Shown here piece after piece: positions 1 to 7,102 of a stretch of DNA of 38,729 bases. The position numbers and the translations under genes are program-made. Position 1 is the stretch's first letter. The number at the start of each line of letters is the position of its first letter. Below the pieces are notes generated by a model. The model saw nothing but the letters and a program-made list of their open reading frames with translations, was not told the DNA's origin and made no database searches. Source of the DNA: Anoxybacillus flavithermus (GTDB lineage: Bacteria; Bacillota; Bacilli; Bacillales; Anoxybacillaceae); assembly GCF_002742685.1 (NCBI RefSeq), contig NZ_PEDM01000029.1, forward strand, positions 1 through 38,729, read 5' to 3'.

Positions 1-158
1 CGCATCGGGTGTACTGCGTGAATCAGAGGTTAAAATGTCAATTTGGATGTATATATTATTATGTTGAAAATGGAAGGGGGGTATTCTGTTTTCTAAAGCA
101 GGAATGATGTTTGTGTCGTCGAGAAAAGTATATGATAAAGTTGAAAGGAGGAAATATA
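1..158 (+). other. Left-edge non-coding stretch upstream of selO
   Basis: No recognisable gene. Frame 1 is open from the window edge to a TGA at 19-21 (six codons), which could be the tail of a gene lying outside, but this is too short to support. A purine-rich GGAAGGGGGG lies at 71-80 and an AT-rich TATATATTATTATG at 51-64 could hold a promoter -10 region; neither can be assigned firmly. The ribosome-binding site of selO is AAAGGAGG at 144-151. Confidence 0.3.
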
Positions 159-1601
159 TTGAACGCCAACTGGAATTTTGACAATAGCTATGCTCGTTTA
201 CCCGAGCGATTTTTTACGAAAATACGTCCGACGCCTGTCAGTGATCCAAAGCTGGTTGTGCTTAATCGTTCGCTTGCGGATGAGCTTGGGTTATGTGCGG
301 AGGCGTTAGCGGGCGAAGAAGGAGTGGCGGTGTTTGCGGGAAATCGTATTCCGGAAGGGGCGGAACCGTTAGCGCAGGCGTATGCCGGGCATCAGTTTGG
401 CCATTTTAATATGCTTGGCGATGGGCGCGCCATTTTGCTTGGGGAGCATGTGACGCCAAACGGAGAGCGGGTTGATATTCAACTGAAAGGGTCGGGGCGG
501 ACGCCGTATTCGCGCGGGGGAGATGGACGTGCGGCGCTTGGGCCGATGCTTCGTGAGTATATCATTAGCGAGGCGATGCATGCGCTTCGTATTCCGACGA
601 CTAGAAGTTTAGCGGTCGTGACGACAGGGGAAGTCGTCATCCGTGACAAGGAACTTCCGGGAGCGATTTTGACGCGTGTGGCAGCGAGCCATTTACGTGT
701 TGGAACGTTTCAATATGCGGCGCGTTTTTTATCAAAAGAGGAGTTACAGGCGTTAGCGGATTATGCGATAAAGCGGCATTATCCGAACGGTGAACATGCG
801 CCAAACCGCTATCTTTTTTTCCTTGAAGAAGTGATGAAAAAGCAGGCAGAGCTTGTTGCAAAATGGCAATTGGTTGGATTTGTTCATGGGGTAATGAACA
901 CCGATAATATGACGATTAGCGGCGAGACGATTGATTATGGACCGTGTGCGTTTATGGACGTGTATGATCCGACGACAGTATTTAGTTCCATTGACACGCA
1001 AGGGCGGTATGCGTATGGAAATCAGCCGTACATTGCTGGGTGGAACATCGCCCGTTTTGCAGAAAGTTTACTACCGCTTTTACACGAAAAAGAGGAAAAA
1101 GCAATCGAACTTGCGCAAGAAGCGATCGCTCAATTTCCAACGCTGTATGAAACGTATTGGCTACAAGGGATGCGCGCTAAACTTGGGCTTTGTACGGAAG
1201 AAGCGGAAGATAAAAAGCTTATTGGGGAGTTACTTCATTTGATGTACACCTATCGCGCCGATTATACGAATACGTTTCGGGCGTTGACATTAGATGAATG
1301 GCATTTTTGCGAAAAAGAGCTTTGCGACTGGTATACACGTTGGCAAAAAAGAATCGCCCGTCAAGATATGACAAAAGAAGAAGTGTACGAACGGATGCGT
1401 CAAAATAACCCTGCAATTATTCCGCGCAACTACCGCGTGGAAGAAGCGCTCGCGGCAGCGGTTGAACGTGGAGATAATACGGTTATGGAACGATTGCTTT
1501 ACGTGTTGAAACGTCCGTATGCGTACACGAAAGAACAAGAAGAATATGCTAAACCCCCAGAACCATCTGATCGGCCGTATCGGACGTTTTGTGGGACGTA
1601 A
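159..1601 (+). CDS. selO: SelO/YdiU-family protein adenylyltransferase (AMPylase)
   Basis: 480-residue SelO (YdiU/UPF0061) pseudokinase-fold protein. The family transfers AMP from ATP to Ser, Thr or Tyr residues of target proteins and is linked to redox stress. Visible family signatures are the N-terminal [12 protein letters not shown], the Gly-rich nucleotide region [18 protein letters not shown], the basic/acidic [13 protein letters not shown] helix, HGVMNTDN and DYGPCAFMD (Asn and Asp that bind metal in the family). The C-terminus ends FCGT: Cys is third from the end, where some relatives carry selenocysteine. I chose the TTG start because AAAGGAGG lies 7 bases upstream; an in-frame ATG farther upstream has no such site. 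It converges on the YheC/YheD-like gene across a shared terminator. Confidence 0.93.
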   Translation: MNANWNFDNSYARLPERFFTKIRPTPVSDPKLVVLNRSLADELGLCAEALAGEEGVAVFAGNRIPEGAEPLAQAYAGHQFGHFNMLGDGRAILLGEHVTPNGERVDIQLKGSGRTPYSRGGDGRAALGPMLREYIISEAMHALRIPTTRSLAVVTTGEVVIRDKELPGAILTRVAASHLRVGTFQYAARFLSKEELQALADYAIKRHYPNGEHAPNRYLFFLEEVMKKQAELVAKWQLVGFVHGVMNTDNMTISGETIDYGPCAFMDVYDPTTVFSSIDTQGRYAYGNQPYIAGWNIARFAESLLPLLHEKEEKAIELAQEAIAQFPTLYETYWLQGMRAKLGLCTEEAEDKKLIGELLHLMYTYRADYTNTFRALTLDEWHFCEKELCDWYTRWQKRIARQDMTKEEVYERMRQNNPAIIPRNYRVEEALAAAVERGDNTVMERLLYVLKRPYAYTKEQEEYAKPPEPSDRPYRTFCGT

Positions 1602-1629
1602 AAAAGCTCAAGTGGTGCTTGAGCTTTTT
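1601..1629. terminator. Bidirectional terminator between selO and the YheC/YheD-like gene
   Basis: A 12-bp perfect stem, AAAAAGCTCAAG at 1601-1612 against CTTGAGCTTTTT at 1618-1629, with loop TGGTG. It has a T-run on both strands, so it can end both convergent transcripts. It touches the stop codons of both genes. Confidence 0.88.
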
Positions 1630-4306
1630 AAAATCCCGCGATATGTTTCGCGTATGCGAGTGGATTGAAAAACGTTCGTTCAATTGTTTCGCGATCATAG
1701 GACTTATACATACAATCGAATCCAGGCTTTGCATTACATTCGATAAACCATAGTTTTCCTTGTTTATCGATCGCAAAGTCGATGCCGATTTCACCAAACG
1801 TTCCGTATACGCGCTCAATGCTTTTGTAGCACGTAAGTAAAAATTCGTCTATTGTTCGTTTCCATGTTTCGATTTGTTCGTCGGTGTAGTGAAAGTATGT
1901 TTTGAAGAAATATTCGAAACGGTAAATTTCCGATCCGGTTTGTGAACTAGTAATCGGGGAGCGGTGACCGCCAACGCGAACGGGATATGATGTAATATCG
2001 AGGTTTCCGTTTGGTGTTCGTTGCACGGTAGCGCGCAAGTCGATATTTCTTTCGTTCCATGTGATGACATCAATTGCTTGTTGGACGATAATTTTTTTAT
2101 GTCCAAAAAAAGCAGCAAGTGCTTCATGAAGTGTATCCCAATTTTCGACACTTGTTTCATATAACTGGCGGTCTTTCACATAGCTATATGTGAAATGTTG
2201 TTTATCATGTTTCACAATGCGAACGACACCTCGTCCGTTGCTGCCATGACAGTCTTTTAAATAAAGTGTATCGTATAAGTCAAACATATGTTGAACGGTT
2301 TTTATATTTTTATAAATCATCGCTTTTGGTAAATACGGTTGCATGTCTATTATTTTTTGCAGCTTTTTATGTGTGTCCCACTTATCAAAATAATGTTGTG
2401 GATTGATTTTTTTCATGCCGTTGACTGCTTGTAGTTGTTGGCGAATGTAGTCTGATTGCACCATTTGTTTTTGTAAAACGCCGCCGCCGCGATCGTATAA
2501 TACGTCAGGGAGCGGGAAGGCCCGTTGTTTCCATATGTTTTCTTGTTCATGAAAAAATGTTCCGTAAATTTTTTGATGAATGAAGTTGACATCGTGAACG
2601 GAGAAAAAGTAAAGAATCGTTTTCGCTTTTTTATTTGCGAGTGTGTATTCCGTTTGGCGAAATTTCGGTTGTTGCCGTTTCAATTTTCGGATTTGTCCGT
2701 TGCTAATAAACATCGCTACGACAGGTCCGAGACGAATCACATTACCTTTGATTTCTACGTTTGTTTCCATATCGAGTAGCCCGTCAAACTGTTCAAACAC
2801 ATGTGCAGGGAGTTCAACGATATCGGTAAAATCGTTTATTTCACATTTTCCTATAAAAGAAAATGCGCCGATTTTTACATGCGTATGCTCGGAATTCATT
2901 AACTTTTCGTGCATATGTTTTGGTATTGTGATATGGCGATGGCTTCCTTGTTTTAAAGTAACAGTCCATTGTTGTTTTTGTGGCATAGCGATATATGTCG
3001 CATAGTCGAGCGTTGTCGTAAAAGAGCGCGAAGGATGATTCGCGTACAACGGGAGACCTGGACCGGGGTACTTTTCGGGCTTCGAATTCGCCTCAATAAG
3101 CCACATATGTCCTGTCTCATCAATTCCTACATCTAAACCAATTTCAGCAAAATACCCGAACTTTTTTTCAATCGCTTCACAGACGTGTTTAGCAAACGTA
3201 TGCAAATGTGTAATAGTCGGAACGGTACGATATGTTTCACAAAGTGAAGGGTAAATTGTTTTGAAGTCATATTGGTGATTGTCGCGCACGGTTGTAATTG
3301 ATGAATGTTCTTCTGCTAAGTTGATGAGGCTGTAAATGGGTTCCCACTGTCCTTCCCCGTTTTTCAACACAAGTATGCGAATATCGAATGGACGTTGTTG
3401 AAACGTCATAAGCGAAACGCCTTGTTGCACAAGAAAAGGTTTATGTTTTGTAAATGATTGTACATGGTCTTTTAACTGTTCGATGTCCATTTGCTCAATC
3501 ATTAGTTCGTTGTTTTTAACGAACATCACTTCAAATGTATCGCGTTTTCTTCTAATTGACATCACTTCTCTCGCACGGCTTCCATAAAACGATTTGACGA
3601 ATATATAGTTATGTTGCTCGATCATTGTTAGAACGTCTGTAAATGTTTTATATTTAATCGTTTCTGGCAAATGGTGGCGAATAGTAGGGACATCGCGTAA
3701 ACGTTCATACACTTCCCATTTTCCTAAATAATCAAGCTGATTAATAAACTTCATGTTAGGATTATTGCGCATAGTTGTGCGGATATGTTGAACGAGCGGC
3801 TTTTGTTCTGACTGAAATGATGCACCGCGATCGTACATCACGTGCGGGAAAGGAAGTGATCGTCGTTCGAATTGACCGTTCACGTATACATAGCCGTCGA
3901 TAATCTGTTTATCCCAATTGATATCAAAAATGCTGAAAAAATAGCTTAAACAATGCGCGTGTACGCTTGCGATCGCATGGTTATAAATAAATGGTTCGAC
4001 ATAGTCGGTAGAAAAATCAGCAATATAGGCGGTGTTTAAAAACACTCCCACGACTGGACCGACGTGCAACGTATCGTCCGTTTTCCATATGTGAAGTTTA
4101 TATTCTAATAAAAAGGTAGGAAAGAGCGCGTTGTGGATAATAAATGCATTGTCATCTGTTGGATGAATATACGCTCGTTCGATCGTTTGTCCAAATGCGA
4201 TATGATACATCGTTGTTGTTTGTAGTTCGAGCTGTTCATATATATGTTTTGATAAATAACAAACATTTGTAGGCATGTATGATGCTTTCTGCAATTGTAC
4301 AATCAT
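1628..4306 (-). CDS. Tandem double YheC/YheD-family ATP-grasp protein (spore coat-associated)
   Basis: 892 residues, about twice the usual length of YheC or YheD (roughly 360-450). It consists of two repeats of one architecture. Unit 1 (about 1-440) has VGPVVGVF near 82, PFPHVMYDRG near 152 and the ATP-grasp end FGYFAEIGLDVGIDETGHMW with LIEANSKP near 383-410. Unit 2 (about 441-892) repeats LGPVVAMF, PLPDVLYDRG, GEIGIDFAID and WFIECNAKPG. The Glu and Asn of LIEAN/FIECN are the expected Mg-ATP ligands of ATP-grasp enzymes, and both units keep them. In B. subtilis, yheC and yheD are separate adjacent genes of the forespore/coat programme, so this looks like their fusion or an internal duplication. 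The ATG is preceded by AGGAGTGGAG. The substrate is unknown. Confidence 0.85.
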   Translation of the reverse strand: MIVQLQKASYMPTNVCYLSKHIYEQLELQTTTMYHIAFGQTIERAYIHPTDDNAFIIHNALFPTFLLEYKLHIWKTDDTLHVGPVVGVFLNTAYIADFSTDYVEPFIYNHAIASVHAHCLSYFFSIFDINWDKQIIDGYVYVNGQFERRSLPFPHVMYDRGASFQSEQKPLVQHIRTTMRNNPNMKFINQLDYLGKWEVYERLRDVPTIRHHLPETIKYKTFTDVLTMIEQHNYIFVKSFYGSRAREVMSIRRKRDTFEVMFVKNNELMIEQMDIEQLKDHVQSFTKHKPFLVQQGVSLMTFQQRPFDIRILVLKNGEGQWEPIYSLINLAEEHSSITTVRDNHQYDFKTIYPSLCETYRTVPTITHLHTFAKHVCEAIEKKFGYFAEIGLDVGIDETGHMWLIEANSKPEKYPGPGLPLYANHPSRSFTTTLDYATYIAMPQKQQWTVTLKQGSHRHITIPKHMHEKLMNSEHTHVKIGAFSFIGKCEINDFTDIVELPAHVFEQFDGLLDMETNVEIKGNVIRLGPVVAMFISNGQIRKLKRQQPKFRQTEYTLANKKAKTILYFFSVHDVNFIHQKIYGTFFHEQENIWKQRAFPLPDVLYDRGGGVLQKQMVQSDYIRQQLQAVNGMKKINPQHYFDKWDTHKKLQKIIDMQPYLPKAMIYKNIKTVQHMFDLYDTLYLKDCHGSNGRGVVRIVKHDKQHFTYSYVKDRQLYETSVENWDTLHEALAAFFGHKKIIVQQAIDVITWNERNIDLRATVQRTPNGNLDITSYPVRVGGHRSPITSSQTGSEIYRFEYFFKTYFHYTDEQIETWKRTIDEFLLTCYKSIERVYGTFGEIGIDFAIDKQGKLWFIECNAKPGFDCMYKSYDRETIERTFFNPLAYAKHIAGF

Positions 4307-4446
4307 ATTTCTCCACTCCTATTTCGTTGTTTTCTTTACAACATATGTTTGTAGCTATTTTATTGATTAGGCAAGTCATTCGTTGAAACAAAAAGAGATA
4401 TGAGTCATACGATGAAAGTAAGTGTGAAAAAAAGGAGGGGAAAGTG
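4307..4446. promoter_or_regulatory. Divergent intergenic region with candidate mother-cell sporulation promoters
   Basis: The region separates the YheC/YheD-like gene (minus) from the small-protein/KamA pair (plus). On the plus strand CATACGAT (4406-4413) resembles a sigma-E/sigma-K -10 (CATA-type), with AAC at 4387-4389 at roughly sigma-K spacing. On the minus strand a CATATGTT element occurs near 4340-4350. No good vegetative TTGACA/TATAAT pair is visible. The assignment is tentative and rests partly on the coat-type gene beside it. Confidence 0.3.
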
Positions 4447-4773
4447 ATGGGCTTTCCAAATGTCCCACATATCAAACCGGAAATTCATGTTGATCGAGAC
4501 GATGCGCTCGATTTATTGCTTATGTCAATCGCTTTAGAAGAGTTAAGTTTAGCCCACATTTTAAATGCAGAAGGAGAGAAAATTCAATTTGCTCTTGAAG
4601 CATTGCAACAGGGAAAAATGAAGAAGCATGCCATCGATAATTTATTAAAAGTGAACCGTAGCGTTAATAGCGTATTACGAAATGTGATTAAAGAAGAAAT
4701 ATTGTTACAGTTTAAGCAAGAAAATGTGTTAAATGTCATTGGATGTGAGGAGGAGTATGACGATGAAGGATAA
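4447..4773 (+). CDS. Small conserved hypothetical protein upstream of KamA-like enzyme
   Basis: 108 residues, largely helical and acidic. The segment LLLMSIALEELSLAHILNAE followed by GEKIQ (about residues 21-46) is a motif I have seen in small Firmicutes proteins of unknown function, some near sporulation or exosporium genes; this is memory, not a search. AAGGAGGGG at 4432-4440 fits ATG at 4447 (a GTG lies 3 bases earlier). The 3' end overlaps the start of the KamA-like gene by about 11 bases, so the two are probably translationally coupled. No signal peptide or membrane segment is seen, and no function can be assigned. Confidence 0.75.
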   Translation: MGFPNVPHIKPEIHVDRDDALDLLLMSIALEELSLAHILNAEGEKIQFALEALQQGKMKKHAIDNLLKVNRSVNSVLRNVIKEEILLQFKQENVLNVIGCEEEYDDEG

Positions 4774-5869
4774 TATATATAAACCAAAGTATATAACAAA
4801 TATTGATCGTCTTTCTCAGCTTTCAGAACATGAAAAGGAAGTACTAAAACAAGTTGCACAAACGTATGTGTTTCGAATAAATGACTATTATTTAAGTTTA
4901 ATTGATTGGTCTGATCCGAATGACCCGATTCGTCGTATTGTTATACCGAGGGTAGAAGAATTAGATGAATATGGAACATGGGATGCTTCAGATGAGAAAA
5001 GTAACTACGTTGTATCGGGTTGTCAACATAAATACGAAACAACGGCGTTATTGCTCGTTTCCGAAGTATGTGGATCGTATTGTCGTTACTGTTTTCGGAA
5101 GCGATTATTTCGTGATGATGTGAAAGAGGTGTTACCCGATGTTCGTGAAGGTATAGATTATATTGAAAAAACACCTCATATTAATAATGTACTTCTTACC
5201 GGGGGAGATCCACTCGCACTTTCTACGAAAAAACTTGCCACTATTATTGAACGTCTCCGAAACATTGAACACGTCCAAATTATCCGTATCGGCACGAAGA
5301 TGCCTCTATTTCATCCGATGCGAATTTATGAAGATGAAGAACTGCTACGTACGATCCGAAAATTTTCAACTGTTGATAAGCGAATATATATAATGGCGCA
5401 TGTCGATCATCCGCGTGAATTAACAAAAGAGGCGAAAAAGGCGTTTGAAGCGTTGCATGACGCTGGAGCGATCATTGTAAATCAAACGCCTGTTTTAAAA
5501 GGAGTTAACGACGATCCTGATGTGCTGGCGCATCTTTTAGATAAATTGTCATGGATGGGAATTACTCCATATTACTTCTTTATTAATCGTCCTGTGGCAG
5601 GAAATAAATCGTTCGTTCTTCCACTTCATGAGGCGTATCGCATTGTTGAAGAAGCGAAGGCAAAAACATCAGGATTAGGAAAACGAGTAAAACTTGTCAT
5701 GAGCCATGCTTCAGGAAAAATTGAAATATTAGCGATCGAGAATAAAAAAGCATATTTAAAATACCATCAAAGTCGATATGGACATCATGGAAAGTTTTTT
5801 GTTCTTGATTGCCCAGATGACGCGACATGGTTTGATGATTTGCCTGGTAGTGATCAGTATACCAAGTAA
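4763..5869 (+). CDS. KamA-family radical SAM aminomutase-like protein
   Basis: 368 residues. The radical SAM cluster motif CGSYCRYC (Cys 103, 107, 110) is followed by LLTGGDPLAL (SAM-binding GGDP, 147-150). SHASGK puts Lys 319 at the place of the PLP-binding lysine of lysine 2,3-aminomutases. The protein is shorter than B. subtilis KamA (about 470 residues) and lacks its C-terminal extension. Compared from memory with the clostridial enzyme, the two Asp residues that hold the substrate lysine side chain are not conserved: Arg 276 stands at one and Met or Ser at the other. Lysine may therefore not be the substrate. ATG at 4763 has AGGAGG 9 bases upstream; ATG at 4757 is possible but too close. 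It overlaps the upstream small gene. Confidence 0.85.
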   Translation: MKDNIYKPKYITNIDRLSQLSEHEKEVLKQVAQTYVFRINDYYLSLIDWSDPNDPIRRIVIPRVEELDEYGTWDASDEKSNYVVSGCQHKYETTALLLVSEVCGSYCRYCFRKRLFRDDVKEVLPDVREGIDYIEKTPHINNVLLTGGDPLALSTKKLATIIERLRNIEHVQIIRIGTKMPLFHPMRIYEDEELLRTIRKFSTVDKRIYIMAHVDHPRELTKEAKKAFEALHDAGAIIVNQTPVLKGVNDDPDVLAHLLDKLSWMGITPYYFFINRPVAGNKSFVLPLHEAYRIVEEAKAKTSGLGKRVKLVMSHASGKIEILAIENKKAYLKYHQSRYGHHGKFFVLDCPDDATWFDDLPGSDQYTK

Positions 5870-5939
5870 AAACGGTTCCTTTTCTTATGGAAAGAGACTG
5901 TTGTTCCATTGTAATATAGGGAAGAAGGGGGGAGGCGTA

Positions 5940-6557
5940 TTGTTTTCATTTTTGTATGGCAGCTCATACATACGAGTGGAGCTCTCGAAAGGGACGGTTG
6001 TTTTTCATGAAGGGGATATGTGCGAACATGTAGCATTCATCGTTTCGGGCGTCATTCGGGTTGCAAAAATAGGAGAGAATGGAAAAGAAGTAAATTTATA
6101 TCGCGTATGTCGCGGAGAGTCATGTGTGTTGACCATTTCAAGCGTATTGTCGCATTCACCTTTTCCAGCGACGGCAATTGTGGAAGAAGATGCGGAAGCG
6201 ATAATCGTTCCGAAAGATATGTTTGCGACGATGATGGCAACAAACATACAGCTACAAACATTTGTTTATGATATGATGATGAATCGTTTTATGGCGATGA
6301 TGCAAATGATTGAGCATATCGTATTTGAAAAAATGGATAAGCGTCTTATTGAATTTTTACTCGACCGATGCGAGAAAAATAAAACAAATGTGATCGAGAT
6401 GACGCATGAACATATTGCGATAGAGCTTGGAACAGCTCGTGAAGTTGTTAGTCGCATTTTAAAACAACTTGAGCGAGAAGGGTATGTTCAACTTGCCCGT
6501 GGGAAAGTAATGATTGTCGATAAAGAAAGACTATGTGACAAATTTGCGACAATGTGA
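5940..6557 (+). CDS. Crp/Fnr-family transcriptional regulator
   Basis: 205 residues. An N-terminal cyclic-nucleotide-binding-type beta barrel (about 10-110, including VFHEGDMCEHVAFIVSGVIR and the segment VCRGESCVLT) is followed by a long dimer helix and a Crp-type winged helix (about 155-195, HEHIAIELGTAREVVSRILK). Cys occurs at 28, 57, 62, 144 and 199, so iron-sulfur or heme sensing is possible, but the classical N-terminal Fnr Cys cluster is absent. Start is TTG at 5940 with GGGGGGAGG 4 bases upstream; TTG at 5952 is an alternative. The gene ends in a sequence that also forms a Crp-like operator for the next gene. Oxygen- or nitrogen-oxide-responsive roles are typical of the family; the ligand here is unknown. 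Confidence 0.88.
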   Translation: MFSFLYGSSYIRVELSKGTVVFHEGDMCEHVAFIVSGVIRVAKIGENGKEVNLYRVCRGESCVLTISSVLSHSPFPATAIVEEDAEAIIVPKDMFATMMATNIQLQTFVYDMMMNRFMAMMQMIEHIVFEKMDKRLIEFLLDRCEKNKTNVIEMTHEHIAIELGTAREVVSRILKQLEREGYVQLARGKVMIVDKERLCDKFATM

Positions 6558-6594
6558 CTTTATCACGGAGCAATTCGCTTTTTTTCTCTATGAT
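6553..6594 (+). promoter_or_regulatory. Candidate Crp/Fnr-type class II promoter of the DUF2892 gene
   Basis: TGTGA at 6553-6557 and TCAC at 6563-6566 form an inverted repeat with a 5-base spacer. The -10 hexamer TATGAT is at 6589-6594 and no -35 is recognisable. If transcription starts near 6601, the repeat is centred near -41, the classical position for class II activation. Standard Crp boxes have a 6-base spacer, so this is a near match. The first TGTGA lies on the stop codon of the regulator gene. Confidence 0.4.
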
Positions 6595-6624
6595 AAAAAT
6601 AGAAAGGTGAGAGGAGGAAAGAAA

Positions 6625-6813
6625 ATGAAAGCTAATGTTGGTTCAGTTGATCGCATCATTCGTTTTATATTAGGAATTGCGTTATTAGGATTGTTTTTCC
6701 TTGAAGGAAATATCAAATACGTTGGCATTTTAGGAATCGTTCTTATTGCTACGGCATTTATGAGATTTTGTCCACTTTACGTTCCGTTTCGGATCAATAC
6801 GACGAAGAAATAA
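6625..6813 (+). CDS. DUF2892 (YgaP-like transmembrane domain) small membrane protein
   Basis: 62 residues. Starts MKANVGSVDRIIRFILG, typical of DUF2892, with two hydrophobic segments (about 10-28 and 32-50) and a conserved Cys-Pro (FCPLYVPF) after the second. The domain also occurs fused to rhodanese in YgaP-type proteins; here it stands alone. AGGAGG at about 6613-6618 lies 6-7 bases before the ATG. It follows the Crp/Fnr gene by 67 bases and ends before a strong terminator, and is probably controlled by that regulator. Its biochemical role is unknown; sulfur-transfer or redox links are only suggested by family association. Confidence 0.85.
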   Translation: MKANVGSVDRIIRFILGIALLGLFFLEGNIKYVGILGIVLIATAFMRFCPLYVPFRINTTKK

Positions 6814-6842
6814 CTCTACCTATTTTAGTTGAAATCAAATAA

Positions 6843-6870
6843 GAAGGCGCCTTCAAGGACGCCTTTTTTT
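6843..6870 (+). terminator. Rho-independent terminator after the DUF2892 gene
   Basis: AAGGCG (6844-6849) pairs with CGCCTT (6860-6865). The inner bases CCTT and AAGG can extend the stem, and a run of seven T follows. Confidence 0.88.
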
Positions 6871-6979
6871 AATCTACTTTTAACACAACGCGACCGTTAA
6901 TTTGTCCTTTTAACATACGATCGAATGCGTCGTTCACATTTTCAGAACATAAAATATTTTTTTGTGAAAGGTGAATTTT
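6869..6979 (-). pseudogene. Remnant: C-terminus of a zinc-type alcohol dehydrogenase
   Basis: On the minus strand an open frame of 36 codons ends NVNDAFDRMLKGQINGRVV followed by LKVD and TAA. This is the characteristic C-terminal tail of medium-chain zinc alcohol dehydrogenases of the AdhA/AdhP type. Upstream the similarity stops at about 6980, where AT-rich sequence and a short tandem repeat begin. No start codon, ribosome-binding site or catalytic domain remains. The stop codon now lies in the T-run of the neighbouring terminator. Best read as debris of a deleted dehydrogenase gene. Confidence 0.7.
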
Positions 6980-6991
6980 TGATTTGTGTAT

Positions 6992-7024
6992 TGACGATAT
7001 AATGACGATATAATGACGATATAA
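6992..7024. repeat. Three perfect tandem copies of an 11-bp unit
   Basis: TGACGATATAA occurs at 6992-7002, 7003-7013 and 7014-7024 without mismatch. The 11-bp period is close to one helical turn, so the copies face the same side of the DNA. It sits at the edge of the alcohol dehydrogenase remnant and upstream of the riboswitch promoter. It may be a replication-slippage product or a protein-binding array. Confidence 0.9.
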
Positions 7025-7074
7025 CATGTTGCTTGTTTAGTCACAAATACCCACTTCTTTTTTCATAGTTGTTG

Positions 7075-7083
7075 TGATAAAAT
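7075..7083 (+). promoter_or_regulatory. Extended -10 promoter for the riboswitch/MCP transcript
   Basis: TG-A-TAAAAT (7075-7083) is an extended -10 element. No clear -35 is visible 17 bases upstream (TTCTTT at best). The predicted start near 7090 lies just before the riboswitch aptamer. Confidence 0.4.
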
Positions 7084-7102
7084 GAAAATGTAAAAAAATG
7101 AA

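Noticed and set aside
103-204. Small open frame overlapping the selO start (starts [18 protein letters not shown])
   Set aside because: No ribosome-binding site at proper distance, no family recognised, and it overlaps the well-supported selO start in another frame.
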